DNA of 64,000 bases from Bacteroidaceae bacterium (GTDB lineage: Bacteria; Bacteroidota; Bacteroidia; Bacteroidales; Bacteroidaceae). How positions within the stretch are numbered: position 1 is the stretch's first letter; every line of letters starts with the position of its first letter. Below the pieces are notes generated by a model that made no database searches, was not told the origin of the DNA, and saw only the letters and a list, made by a program, of their open reading frames with translations. Positions 1 through 8,559 of this stretch are shown piece by piece. The translations under genes were made by a program, and so were the position numbers. Location of the stretch: NCBI GenBank assembly GCA_017507385.1, contig JAFWAX010000077.1:1-64000 (forward strand), read 5' to 3'.

Positions 1-90
1 AAGAGAATCTTGAAGGATACTGGTAAGAGGTTCTGAAGAGACAGAGGTCTTGAAAATCCCCCGAAAGGGAATTGAAATAAAATCCTTAAT

Positions 91-172
91 GGAGAGGTGG
101 CGGAATGGTAGACGCGCTACTTTGAGGGGGTAGTGGGCTCAGCCCGTGTGAGTTCGAGTCTCATCCTCTTCA
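91..172 (+). tRNA. tRNA-Leu (GAG)
   Basis: The acceptor arms GGAGAGG and CCTCTTC pair, with one G-T wobble. The anticodon loop TTGAGGG gives GAG, and a long variable arm precedes GTTCGAGTC, as expected for Leu. CCA is not encoded. It is the first of four closely spaced tRNA genes that were probably transcribed together from a promoter upstream of the window. Confidence 0.93.
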
Positions 173-188
173 CTCAAGGAAATAAACT

Positions 189-262
189 GCTTCAGTAGCT
201 CAGTTGGTTAGAGCACATGACTGTTAATCATGGGGTCGTTGGTTCAAGCCCATCCTGAAGCG
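189..262 (+). tRNA. tRNA-Asn (GTT)
   Basis: The acceptor GCTTCAG pairs perfectly with CTGAAGC, the D arm is TAGCTCAG, the anticodon loop is CTGTTAA, and the T arm is GGTTCAAGCC. Second tRNA of the cluster. Confidence 0.95.
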
Positions 263-277
263 CAAAAACATGATGAT

Positions 278-350
278 GCGTCCTTAGCTCAGTTGGTAGA
301 GCAATTGACTCTTAATCAATGGGTCCAGGGTTCGAGTCCCTGAGGGCGTA
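278..350 (+). tRNA. tRNA-Lys (CTT)
   Basis: The acceptor GCGTCCT pairs with AGGGCGT through two wobbles. The anticodon loop CTCTTAA gives CTT, and the T arm is GGGTTCGAGTCCC. Third tRNA of the cluster. Confidence 0.94.
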
Positions 351-390
351 CAAGAAAGGGATTGAGAAAATCAATATCCCTTTCATTTTA

Positions 391-475
391 GGAGAGATGG
401 CAGAGTGGTCGATTGCATCGGTCTTGAAAACCGACGTACTGAGAGGTACCGGGGGTTCGAATCCCTCTCTCTCCG
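391..475 (+). tRNA. tRNA-Ser (TGA)
   Basis: The acceptor GGAGAGA pairs with TCTCTCC. The anticodon loop CTTGAAA gives TGA, and an extended variable arm around GTACTGAGAGGTAC marks a class II tRNA. Last tRNA of the cluster, directly followed by a terminator. Confidence 0.94.
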
Positions 476-482
476 CTGAAAG

Positions 483-506
483 GGTTGCATGAGCAACCTT
501 TTTTTG
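483..506 (+). terminator. Terminator of the tRNA cluster
   Basis: GGTTGC, a four-base loop ATGA, then GCAACC followed by seven T residues. It ends transcription of the four tRNA genes. Confidence 0.85.
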
Positions 507-668
507 TTCTATAAATCGTCAAGTTGGTGAGTAAGTCTTTGGTTTGCAAATAGGTAACTATCCGAAACATGAGGGAAAAACATTGCATGATATGATATGT
601 TATAATAGTGTTTTTTTCTACCATTGTTTTTACCACATATAAAAGTCGATAAGAATTTGTATAAACAG

Positions 669-708
669 AAGCCATCCGCAGAATACATACTCTGCGGATG
701 GCTTCTGT
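669..708 (-). terminator. Strong hairpin after the GH2 gene
   Basis: AGAAGCCATCCGCAGA and TCTGCGGATGGCTTCT form a perfect 16-bp stem around an eight-base loop, about 30 bases past the stop of the minus-strand GH2 gene. It could stop transcription from either side. The rest of 507-738 holds no gene I can support. Confidence 0.75.
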
Positions 709-738
709 TTGTGGATATAAGAATATGTGCTGTCAAAC

Positions 739-3174
739 TCACTTGCTGCTTATCGCCACCTTTGCTGCTTTCAATCCTGGCGCAGAAACAGTTAGGGTAC
801 TTTTGTTTGCTCTATTGCTGCTGCGCACCACGCCTAAAGCGCGTCCTTTCCATGTTTTGTGTTTGTTGTCGGCAGTGGTGTCAAGCTCCTTGATGTCGCC
901 ATTGCCTGCTGCAAGGAGAGTGGCTTTGCCGTTGAGTGTGAAGGTGAGTTCTACTGAGGCGTTGGGGCATAGGATTCCGTTTCGGTCAACGACTTCGGCT
1001 GTTACGAACGAGAGGTCTTGTCCGTCGGCTTTGATGGTGGAACGGTCTGCAGTCAGCCGTATGGCATAAGGCTCTTCTGCTGTGTGGAGTTCGTTGCGTC
1101 CGCTGTTGAGTGCCTCGATGGTCTGCCCGTTCTCGTCTATTGCTTCTGCTCGTAGCACGCCAGGTTCGTACTTGATGCGGATGACGGCTTTGTATTCCTC
1201 GTTTCTGGTTGTGGCTCTTTCTGCTACAAGCCTGTCGTTCAGGTATAGGCGTACTTTGGGTGAGCGTGAATATATCTCTACATCGATGTCCTTTCCTTCG
1301 TGTCCCGGCCATGTCCAGCTCTCGGATGTTGGCCATACGCTCCACTGTGTCTCTCGGATTTCGCCGAAGTATCCGTTGGGTTCTTTCACGCTGAGGAAGA
1401 GTGGGCGGTCTTCGTTCCAAAGCAGGTCGCGATAGTAGGAAATGGGCTTGCGGAGTCCTGTCAGGTCGATGTCGCCGCAGTAGGCAGCGTTCCAAGGAAA
1501 CTGGTTGCGGCTGTAGTGCTCTCCGGGAGAGTCGCCTTCGTAGTACCAGCGGCCGATGCTTGACTCGCCGAGGTAATCGACGGATGTCCACACGAAGTCG
1601 CCGATAATGTAGTCATGGTCGTTAGAGTATGCCCAGTTCCTGAATGCCTCGCGAGGATAGGATTCCGTCTGCATCATGATTCTTTTAGGGTCTCGTTCAT
1701 GGTCTGTCTGGTGCTTGTGTATCATATAGTTGTATCCGACAATTTCGAAAGCCTCTGCCAGCGGGTCATAGATTTCCCAATCGCTGTCCCATGCGCAGAG
1801 CGCGGATGTGACAGGTCGTGTAGGGTCAAGCTGTCGGCACAAGCCTGCAAGCTTTCTGGCGGTAGTGACAACCTGAATCTCTTTTCGTTCAATGACTTCG
1901 TTTCCGACGCTCCAGCAGAAGATGCTTGGATGGTTGCGGTCTCTCAGCACCAGCGCAGCTACATCTTCCTGCCAATGCTTGTCGATGAGGATGCTATAGT
2001 CGTAAGGCTGTTTAGGTGAACGCCATCCGTCGAATGCCTCGTCAATAACGAGCAAGCCTATGCTATCGCAAGCGTGAAGGAAAGCTTCAGAAGGGTGGTT
2101 GTGGCTTGTGCGCACAGCATTGAATCCTGCCGCTTTCATCAGCTCCACTTTTCTCACTTCGGCGCGGTCGAAGGCAGCTGCGCCCAGAATGCCATTGTCA
2201 TGATGGATACATCCGCCATTGAGTTCCACTTTCTTGCCGTTGAGGAGGAAGCCTTGCTCGGCAGTGTATTCGATGCTTCTCACGCCAAACGTCTCTGTCA
2301 TCTTGTCCTTGACTGTTCCATCTTCGTTGATAGCAAGGTGTGCCTTGTACAGCGCGGGCGTTTCAGGGCTCCATAGCTGCGGCTTGTCAATGTCTATCAG
2401 TTGCGTTACATTCACCGTTTCGCCAGCGCCGATACTGATGGTTTTTTGGCTTTTCCCCACATCGTTTCCTTTACTGTCTGCAAGTGTTGCCTCTACCGTC
2501 ACCTGCTTTGGATTTTTGCTGTCGTTTGTCACCTCTGTTGCCACAGAAACTGTTGCTTTCTGAGCGCTTACTTGCGGGGTGGTGATGAAGGTGCCCCAAT
2601 GCTTGAAATGAATATTCTCTGTGCATACGAGCCAAACATGGCGATAGATGCCCGATCCCGTGTACCAGCGGCTGTTCTTCTGCTGGGAGTTGTCAACGCT
2701 CACGGCAATGGTATTTTTCCCCTCTTTGAGCAGGTCAGTCACATCATGTATGAATGAGGAGTAGCCGTAGTGGTGGGTGCCGAGCGACTGGCCGTTGACG
2801 TACACTTCTGCATTCATATAGACGCCTTCAAAATAGAGGCTAAAACGCTTGTCTTCTGCCTTACCAATCTTCAGCTCGTCAGTTTTGCCCATTTCGAATG
2901 TCTTTCTGTACCATCCCTTTCCTGTCGGTCTGTAACCGCCATCGTTTCCTGATGGCTCGTTCTCAGAAGGTACACCTTCAATGCTCCAGTCGTGAGGCAG
3001 ATTGACTACTCTCCATGCAGCATCGTCAAAATTTGCATCTCCAGCCTGTGCTGTCAGCTCACCTTTCTGAAATTTCCATTCTGCGTCCAGCAGCTGCTTT
3101 CTTGTTTGGGCGCAGGCTGGGGTGGCAGCAGCCAGCAGCGTCGCAACCCATAAAATCTTACGAATCTTTTTCAT
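739..3174 (-). CDS. Glycoside hydrolase family 2, probable beta-galactosidase, exported
   Basis: An 811-residue exported GH2 enzyme, most likely a beta-galactosidase or related beta-glycosidase acting in the periplasm or at the surface. A signal peptide ends near ACAQ (residue 23). A jelly-roll sugar-binding domain (about 30-190) contains VNGQSLG, an Ig-like domain follows, and the TIM barrel spans about 300-600. The acid/base Glu is E426 in WSVGNEV and the likely nucleophile is E504 in MQTES; a further Ig-like domain lies at the C-terminus. The gene begins 36 bases after pepP, so the two probably form one operon. The sugar specificity cannot be read from the sequence. Confidence 0.9.
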   Translation of the reverse strand: MKKIRKILWVATLLAAATPACAQTRKQLLDAEWKFQKGELTAQAGDANFDDAAWRVVNLPHDWSIEGVPSENEPSGNDGGYRPTGKGWYRKTFEMGKTDELKIGKAEDKRFSLYFEGVYMNAEVYVNGQSLGTHHYGYSSFIHDVTDLLKEGKNTIAVSVDNSQQKNSRWYTGSGIYRHVWLVCTENIHFKHWGTFITTPQVSAQKATVSVATEVTNDSKNPKQVTVEATLADSKGNDVGKSQKTISIGAGETVNVTQLIDIDKPQLWSPETPALYKAHLAINEDGTVKDKMTETFGVRSIEYTAEQGFLLNGKKVELNGGCIHHDNGILGAAAFDRAEVRKVELMKAAGFNAVRTSHNHPSEAFLHACDSIGLLVIDEAFDGWRSPKQPYDYSILIDKHWQEDVAALVLRDRNHPSIFCWSVGNEVIERKEIQVVTTARKLAGLCRQLDPTRPVTSALCAWDSDWEIYDPLAEAFEIVGYNYMIHKHQTDHERDPKRIMMQTESYPREAFRNWAYSNDHDYIIGDFVWTSVDYLGESSIGRWYYEGDSPGEHYSRNQFPWNAAYCGDIDLTGLRKPISYYRDLLWNEDRPLFLSVKEPNGYFGEIRETQWSVWPTSESWTWPGHEGKDIDVEIYSRSPKVRLYLNDRLVAERATTRNEEYKAVIRIKYEPGVLRAEAIDENGQTIEALNSGRNELHTAEEPYAIRLTADRSTIKADGQDLSFVTAEVVDRNGILCPNASVELTFTLNGKATLLAAGNGDIKELDTTADNKHKTWKGRALGVVRSSNRANKSTLTVSAPGLKAAKVAISSK

Positions 3175-3210
3175 TATTAAAGTTTTTCATAAATAAATAT
3201 TTCACCAATC

Positions 3211-4605
3211 TTAAATGCCTTTGGCTGTCAGCACCTCCTCGATGGTCATTGGCTTTTTGATGGTTCCCAATAGCCTTGCTCCATCAGGCGTGATGGTATA
3301 ATCCAATTCATTGCGCAATCCTGTAAAGTTGCGCCATGCGTCAAGCTTTTCGTAGCAGATGAAGTCGGTAAATTGTTTCTCTGCCTTCCATTTGTCTATC
3401 AGTTCGGGAATGAAGTAGATGCCGGGTTCAACGGTGAAGACGAAACCAGGTTCCAGTGGGCGTGCCAGACGCAGCGACTTGAAGCCAAACTGCTTGCTCT
3501 TGGGCTTTCCGTCATACCCGACATATTGTTCTCCGAGATTCTCCATGTCATGCACGTCCAATCCCATCATGTGCCCCAGTCCGCAGGGGAAGAACAACGC
3601 ATAGGCTCCGCTCTCAGCAGCTTCGGCGGGGTCGCCCTTCATCAGTCCCAGCGACTTCATGCCCTCTACAATGCGAGTTGCTGCGGCTATATGAGCATCG
3701 CGGAAGGGAACCCCAGGCTTCAGACAGTCAACAGCTGCCTGAAAACTCTCCAGATGGATGTTGTATATTTCAGCCTGTTGGCTGGTGAATTGATTGCTTA
3801 CAGGCATCGTCGAAGACAGGTCGCCAGCATAATGCTCCTTTGTCTCAGCCCCAGCATCCAGCAAGAATAAGTCTCCCTCTTTCAGCGTGTGGACAAATCC
3901 GTGGTTGTGCAGAATCTGTCCTTGAGTAGTTGCGATGGTTGGAAAGGATTGCGCTTGACCATGCCGTGCTGCCACCTCTGCTATGGCAGCCGCAATCTGT
4001 GACTCTTCCACGCCTGGCTGAGCCATCCTGTATGCTGTCAGATGCATTTGTGTGCTCAGGTCAACCGCCTCTTCTATCAGTTTGAGTTCCTCTTCGTCTT
4101 TGTGGTTACGCAAATCGACAACAGCCCGAATGAGAGGAATCGATGCCATGTCAGCTTGTGCGGCTGGTTCGACACTCAGCAGCTCCCACAGCCATATTCG
4201 GTGGTCACCACGGTAAGGAGGCAGGAAATGCACAGCTTGACCCTTGGATTTCCCTTTATCCAGATAGCCTTTCAAATCCTTCAGGGGCAGCGATTCCTCC
4301 ACGCCTACCATTTCACACTTCTCCCTCAATGTCGGTTGTGTGCCTGTCCAGACAATGTCGTCAATCGTCAGTTCGTTGCCAAACACAATCGTTCGGTTCT
4401 CGTCAATGTCAATGACTGCAGCCAGTCCGGCAAAATCCAGTCCGAAGAAATAGAGGAAGCAGCTGTCCTGTCTGAATGTATAAGTGTTGTCGGCATAGTT
4501 CATGCCTACCTCGTTGTTGCCAAGAAACAGCAGGAGTCCGCTTCCAAGCCTTTTCTTCAGCTCGTTACGGCGAGCTTCATAAGTGTTTTTGCTAATTCTC
4601 ATCAT
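3211..4605 (-). CDS. pepP: Xaa-Pro aminopeptidase (M24B)
   Basis: Cytosolic metallopeptidase that removes an N-terminal residue preceding proline. An N-terminal creatinase-like domain (about 1-170) precedes the pita-bread catalytic domain. All five metal ligands are visible: D250 in LLDAGAE, D262 in AGDLSS, H345 in GLGHMMG, E393 in VEPGIY and E433 in RNELDYTIT. The length of 464 residues is typical. Transcription probably starts from the promoter inside the repeat at 4693-4723, and the GH2 gene lies downstream in the same unit. The first of two adjacent ATG codons is used. Confidence 0.93.
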   Translation of the reverse strand: MMRISKNTYEARRNELKKRLGSGLLLFLGNNEVGMNYADNTYTFRQDSCFLYFFGLDFAGLAAVIDIDENRTIVFGNELTIDDIVWTGTQPTLREKCEMVGVEESLPLKDLKGYLDKGKSKGQAVHFLPPYRGDHRIWLWELLSVEPAAQADMASIPLIRAVVDLRNHKDEEELKLIEEAVDLSTQMHLTAYRMAQPGVEESQIAAAIAEVAARHGQAQSFPTIATTQGQILHNHGFVHTLKEGDLFLLDAGAETKEHYAGDLSSTMPVSNQFTSQQAEIYNIHLESFQAAVDCLKPGVPFRDAHIAAATRIVEGMKSLGLMKGDPAEAAESGAYALFFPCGLGHMMGLDVHDMENLGEQYVGYDGKPKSKQFGFKSLRLARPLEPGFVFTVEPGIYFIPELIDKWKAEKQFTDFICYEKLDAWRNFTGLRNELDYTITPDGARLLGTIKKPMTIEEVLTAKGI

Positions 4606-4690
4606 AGTTTTAGTGTGTAGTTAGTTTCTCATTATTGCCGTTTCCCGTCATGGTAAAGATGGCAGCCCTTCTGTCGAGGAACGGATTATA

Positions 4691-4840
4691 TGCAAAGATA
4701 GTGCAAATCGAATACAGAACAAAATAAACGTGTTTATTTTTTCTGTTGAGATGCCGCCTATCTTATCCAAAGTAGTGCAAATCGAATACAGAACAAAATA
4801 AACGTGTTTATTTTTTCTGTTGAGATGCCGCCTGTCTTAT
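4691..4840 (-). repeat. Tandem pair of 74-bp promoter-carrying palindromic repeats
   Basis: Bases 4699-4759 recur without change at 4773-4833, a 74-base offset. Each unit is an imperfect palindrome: AAGATAG at one edge answers CTATCTT at the other, and the centre AAATAAAC-GT-GTTTATTT is a perfect inverted repeat. A diverged copy is at 20901-20973. In the second unit here the edge reads CAAAGTAG and lacks one A compared with CAAAGATAG, which breaks its promoter box. Confidence 0.85.
4693..4723 (-). promoter_or_regulatory. pepP promoter inside the repeat
   Basis: On the minus strand this reads TTTG, 19 bases, TATCTTTG, the full Bacteroidetes primary sigma factor consensus, about 88 bases before the pepP start. 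Confidence 0.75.
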
Positions 4841-4897
4841 GTAATGCTTGGTTTTTGCAAAGGGAAATTTGATAGTGTTTTTTATGAGCTGTTTGTA

Positions 4898-4935
4898 AAA
4901 AGAAGAAGGAAGCCTCTTGCGAAGCCTCCTTCTCG
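4898..4935 (-). terminator. Terminator of the CE1-like esterase gene
   Basis: On the minus strand AGAAGGAGGCTTC and GAGGCTTCCTTCT pair imperfectly around a short loop and are followed by TTCTTTTT, about 30 bases past the stop. Confidence 0.7.
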
Positions 4936-4965
4936 TGTTGTGTGAACAATAAGAATGTTGTTTAT

Positions 4966-6162
4966 TTATTTGAAAATAAGCTGTGCGAACTGGTAAAGGC
5001 TGCGACGCCAAGTGTGGAACTCGTGTGCTGTACCTTCTGACTCGTAACCAACAGCATTCATACCGAGTTGCTCCTTGATGTTCTTGGCTGCTTCAACACA
5101 ACCCATATTTTCCTTGCCGCCACCACTCATGAAAAGCAGTTTGGTCTTCTGTGCGAAACCTTCTGAATTCTTCACTTGGTCAACACTCCATGCACCGCTG
5201 CTAAATGAGCCTACATAAGCGAACTTGCCAGGATTTGCCAGCGTGATTTCACGTGCCTGCATACCACCCATTGAGAGACCTGAGTATGCACGATGTTCAG
5301 AATCGGCAATCACACGATAGTTCTTCTCAATCATTGGAATGATGTCGTTGAAAAGCACATTCTTGAAGCCGTCAGCAAAGCCGCCAAAGCCGCCGAAACC
5401 ACCTTGTGGACGCTGCCCACCCTGAGGAGCCTGGCCTGCTGGACGTGGAGCGTTTGCGTTCAGACCGTTATCCATCACGATAATGAATGGAACGGCTTTC
5501 TTCTCTGCGATGAGGTTGTCCATGATGGAAGCAACATGACCTTGATATGGCCAGCTGTACTCGTTCTCACCCATACCGTGCTGCAGATACAGAACAGGGA
5601 ACTTTTTGGTAGGATTGGTGAAGTATTCGTTGGGCAGATATACGAAGCAACGACGCATCTTCTCGGTGTAGGTTGAGTAGTAGTACACTTCGCTCATAGA
5701 ACCTTGTGGTACATTCTTCACCTGCCAGAAGTCCTGATCGTCTGATGGAACTTCGATACCGCTCCCCCAACGGCTTGCGCCATAATAGTACAAACTGGTT
5801 GGATCTGGAACGCTGGCACCGTCGATGTTCAACTGATAGTAGTGGAAACCCGGATCCTGAGGAGCTGAAGTGCCTGTCCACACACCATTTTCATCCTTGG
5901 TCATGGTGTAAATCTTACCAGCAATGTCAAGACCCACCTTTGTTGCCTCTGGTGCTGAAATCTGAGCACGTACCTGACGAGCAGAGTTCACCATGGGGTA
6001 CTGCTTGTTGTCTTGATTACTCAATGCGGGCTTGAAGTCCTCTGCAATTGCTTCCTCTGATGGAACCCATGGGTTACCTTGTGGACGACCGCCAAAACCG
6101 CCAAATTGTGCTGACGCTGTCAAACTTACAAGCGTCATCAACGAAAGAATGATTTTTTTCAT
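4966..6162 (-). CDS. Exported CE1-like esterase with N-terminal E-set domain
   Basis: A 398-residue exported serine esterase of the feruloyl/acetyl-xylan esterase type (CE1, esterase D fold). A signal peptide MKKIILSLMTLVSLTASAQ leads into a Gly/Phe-rich stretch, an Ig-like E-set domain (about 55-150) and an alpha/beta hydrolase domain (about 165-398). The nucleophile is S297 in GLSMGG and the likely catalytic His is H383 in HEFHTW. An unusual Gly/Pro/Gln-rich insert with GGFGGFGGF lies at about 240-263. A second esterase gene lies upstream on the same strand, separated by a long hairpin. Substrate is inferred, not shown. Confidence 0.85.
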   Translation of the reverse strand: MKKIILSLMTLVSLTASAQFGGFGGRPQGNPWVPSEEAIAEDFKPALSNQDNKQYPMVNSARQVRAQISAPEATKVGLDIAGKIYTMTKDENGVWTGTSAPQDPGFHYYQLNIDGASVPDPTSLYYYGASRWGSGIEVPSDDQDFWQVKNVPQGSMSEVYYYSTYTEKMRRCFVYLPNEYFTNPTKKFPVLYLQHGMGENEYSWPYQGHVASIMDNLIAEKKAVPFIIVMDNGLNANAPRPAGQAPQGGQRPQGGFGGFGGFADGFKNVLFNDIIPMIEKNYRVIADSEHRAYSGLSMGGMQAREITLANPGKFAYVGSFSSGAWSVDQVKNSEGFAQKTKLLFMSGGGKENMGCVEAAKNIKEQLGMNAVGYESEGTAHEFHTWRRSLYQFAQLIFK

Positions 6163-6238
6163 GTGATTAGTAAAAATAATAAATGAATAATAAAAAATGA
6201 TTATATTTTATTGACACCAATGCACCCTCAACGGTTTT

Positions 6239-6280
6239 AGAATTCAAGTTGCCTTATGCGCACAAGGCAACTTGAATTCT
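6239..6280 (-). terminator. 17-bp perfect hairpin between the two esterase genes
   Basis: AGAATTCAAGTTGCCTT and its exact complement flank an eight-base loop. It lies just past the stop of the minus-strand carboxylesterase and ahead of the next gene, so it is a terminator or a transcript-processing site. There is no clear T run. Confidence 0.55.
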
Positions 6281-6301
6281 AAATGAATAATTTCGGATGG
6301 T

Positions 6302-7816
6302 TTATCGACCAAAACCACCAAAGCCGAAGCCCTGTCCTTGAGGTGCTTTCTCCGTTTCGCCGAAATAGGAAGCCTCGGCATCCTGCTCGTTGAGTTTGAA
6401 CACCATGAACTTTGGATTCTGTTCTGTGCAAGGAGCCCATTCGCCACCCTTAGGTCCGTTGGGGTCACTATACTTGGCAAAGTTGGTCCATGCTGTGAGC
6501 ATCTTTTCTGAGAGATCCCAGTCACCCTTGGTCCAAGGACGCCAGCAGTGCTTCAGTGACTTGAAAACATACCAGAGGTCAGAAGAGTGGAATGCGCCTT
6601 TCAGACGAGCTGTGACTTCAGGGTGTGAGCCATCGTCAGGGAGAGGACGTGCAAATTCATACGCCCATGCTTTCTGGCCTTGTGCTGCGCGTACTTTGCA
6701 GAATTCTGCAATGCCTGGAGCCATATTGCCCATATCGTTCAGCGTGTATCCAATCATGTAAGGTACGTTTGCAATTGAGCCGTCGCGAGTTGCCTCGTCG
6801 AAACTTTTCAGGCTTACATAACCGTCGATGATAGGTCTTCCTTGCAAGAATACATCTTCTTCATTCACAGTATTGTAGAAGTGGCCTACAGTATAGAGAA
6901 CCTCTGTAGATGCGCGGCGCAACTTTGCCAGGTCTGTCAGTCCTGCCCAATCCATCACCTTCTTGGTTTCTGCCTCTGACTCTTGCAGGGTTGGGTTGTA
7001 AGTGAAGAATCTGCTGCTTGGCGTTGCTGCCACAGCTTCTTCTCCTTCCTTGGCTGGAATGTTGATACCGCCGCCGCTCATGATGACAGCTTTGTGGAAG
7101 AGGCCACGAGCCAATGGAGATTCGCAGATGGTTCTCACGCTGCCGGCACCTGCACTCTGTCCGAAAATCGTCACGTTGTCAGGGTCGCCGCCAAACTGGG
7201 CGATATTTTCCTTAATCCATTTGAGCGACTGAATCTGGTCGAGAATACCATAGTTGCCAGAAACGCCGTTAGGACTTTCTGCTGAGAGCTCAGGGTGAGT
7301 CATGAAGCCGAATATGCCCAGACGGTAGTTGATGCTGACGAGCACCACGTCTTTGCTTGCCCATTCCTGTCCGTCAAATTCGGGCTCTGAGCCCCATCCT
7401 TCGCGATAGCCGCCACCATGAATCCACAGAGCGACAGGCAGTTTCTTGTTGACATCGCCTGGAGCTTTTGTCCATACATTCAAGTAGAGACAGTCTTCGC
7501 TGTAAGGAGCCTCGTCGCCATATCCCCATTCTGTAGCGTAACCGCCGGGGTAGTGTACTGCCTGATAGCCAGGGTGACCAAACTTGTCGGCAATCTTTAT
7601 GCCTTCCCACGCCACAACTGGCTGAGGCTCTTTCCAGCGGAGGTCACCAATAGGAGGCGCAGCGTATGGAATGCCACGATAAACGTAAACGCCAGGATTG
7701 TCAGCCATAACGCCTTGAACCTGACCGCCTTCAATAGTTAACACGGGATTGTTTGCTTCAGGTGAAGAACATCCCAGCATTGCCAATAGAGGCAACATGA
7801 ATAAAAGTTTTTTCAT
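6302..7816 (-). CDS. Type B carboxylesterase, lipoprotein
   Basis: A 504-residue carboxylesterase (COesterase/cholinesterase fold) anchored as a lipoprotein, since the signal peptide ends in the lipobox LAMLGC with Cys16 as lipid site. The oxyanion-hole motif HGGGY starts at residue 134, the nucleophile is S221 in GQSAGAG, and H410 in GAFHSSDLW fits the catalytic His. The acidic triad residue is not clear; D361 is a candidate. The C-terminus ends in a Gly/Phe tail (GFGFGGFGR) like stretches in the neighbouring CE1-like esterase. It probably removes ester groups from sugars or plant compounds outside the inner membrane. Confidence 0.87.
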   Translation of the reverse strand: MKKLLFMLPLLAMLGCSSPEANNPVLTIEGGQVQGVMADNPGVYVYRGIPYAAPPIGDLRWKEPQPVVAWEGIKIADKFGHPGYQAVHYPGGYATEWGYGDEAPYSEDCLYLNVWTKAPGDVNKKLPVALWIHGGGYREGWGSEPEFDGQEWASKDVVLVSINYRLGIFGFMTHPELSAESPNGVSGNYGILDQIQSLKWIKENIAQFGGDPDNVTIFGQSAGAGSVRTICESPLARGLFHKAVIMSGGGINIPAKEGEEAVAATPSSRFFTYNPTLQESEAETKKVMDWAGLTDLAKLRRASTEVLYTVGHFYNTVNEEDVFLQGRPIIDGYVSLKSFDEATRDGSIANVPYMIGYTLNDMGNMAPGIAEFCKVRAAQGQKAWAYEFARPLPDDGSHPEVTARLKGAFHSSDLWYVFKSLKHCWRPWTKGDWDLSEKMLTAWTNFAKYSDPNGPKGGEWAPCTEQNPKFMVFKLNEQDAEASYFGETEKAPQGQGFGFGGFGR

Positions 7817-7931
7817 AAGATAGTAATAAATAAAATTGGTAAAGGATTATATAATAATATTGATTAGATGTATTGATTAGATGTTGCTAAATGCAAAAAG
7901 TTTAATTTTATACCGTAAAAGGTACGATAAG

Positions 7932-8132
7932 CTATTCCTCAGCATCAGTTGGTCGCACTTGCTTTAGTTGCTCGTTGTATGCGTAACCATGTTTCAGCAG
8001 TTCCGTCTTTATTTCTTCCTCGTTGCGGTCAAAACTGGCGCAGAGGTCTTCAAGCGAATCGTATTCTCCGTCGCGCAGCAGCATGTTGATGCTCGAAACC
8101 AGCATGAAAGGGTCTTTAGGTAGATTGTCCAT
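7932..8132 (-). CDS. DUF4250 family small protein
   Basis: A 66-residue soluble protein of unknown function. The opening MDNLPKDPFMLVSSINMLLR and the pattern of two helices followed by LKHGYAYNEQLKQ match the DUF4250 family, a small helical domain common in Bacteroidetes and Firmicutes. It has no signal peptide or membrane span. It has its own promoter at 8169-8200 and no obvious operon partner. Confidence 0.8.
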   Translation of the reverse strand: MDNLPKDPFMLVSSINMLLRDGEYDSLEDLCASFDRNEEEIKTELLKHGYAYNEQLKQVRPTDAEE

Positions 8133-8168
8133 AACTGATATTGTATGATAAAAGTTCTACTTTAGTTG

Positions 8169-8200
8169 CAAATATACAGATTAAAAGTTTTTCATGCAAA
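8169..8200 (-). promoter_or_regulatory. Promoter of the DUF4250 gene
   Basis: On the minus strand: TTTG, 20 bases, TATATTTG, about 37 bases before the start codon. Confidence 0.7.
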
Positions 8201-8444
8201 TCTTCTCATGGCAAATTTTCATTCGTTCTCTATTCGGCCTTTGTTGCCAACTTGGTTTGCTGTGGAAGAACTTTATTTTTAATATTTGCATACGAATTTT
8301 AATAGCAGCAATAGCCTCTTCATAGATGTTTCTTATGCCTCTATTGCGATGTGTCCCACAACTTAATTTCAATGCCCCCCCCGTTTTGAAGTTTTCGTTA
8401 TTCTTACTTATTGAATTGGCTTTTCTGACTTTTTTGCTCTTTTT

Positions 8445-8476
8445 TTTGGTTTTCTTTGTGGATATGTCTATCTTTG
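8445..8476 (+). promoter_or_regulatory. Promoter of the thioesterase gene
   Basis: TTTG, 20 bases, TATCTTTG. This leaves a leader of about 75 bases before the start at 8560. Confidence 0.7.
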
Positions 8477-8559
8477 CATTTTGTTTTATGGCATTCCTGT
8501 GCATTCGGGGCTGTGAGGTTTGGCTGAGAGTGTGTGTGGGTGTCTCAATATAATGTGAT

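Larger units (their letters stand above)
4606..4965. other. Intergenic region with promoter repeats and a terminator
   Basis: This 360-base gap holds, from left to right, the pepP leader, two tandem copies of a palindromic repeat (first copy with an intact minus-strand promoter), and the terminator of the esterase gene. Reading frames here are short and look spurious. Confidence 0.7.
8133..8559. other. Divergent intergenic region
   Basis: This 427-base gap separates the DUF4250 gene (minus) from the thioesterase gene (plus) and holds one promoter for each. Between them lie T-rich sequence and open frames of about 75-107 codons with no family resemblance and low-complexity content. I see no gene here. 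Confidence 0.6.

Noticed and set aside
1..36. Possible 3' end of a gene running into the window (frames ending at 26 and 36)
   Set aside because: Too short to show any motif; neither frame can be chosen over the other.
4758..5011. Short minus-strand frames over the repeat pair
   Set aside because: They run through the repeats and the terminator hairpin and are not coding-like.
8181..8553. Two open frames in the DUF4250-thioesterase gap
   Set aside because: Both are low-complexity and T-rich or K-rich, overlap the promoters, and resemble no protein family.
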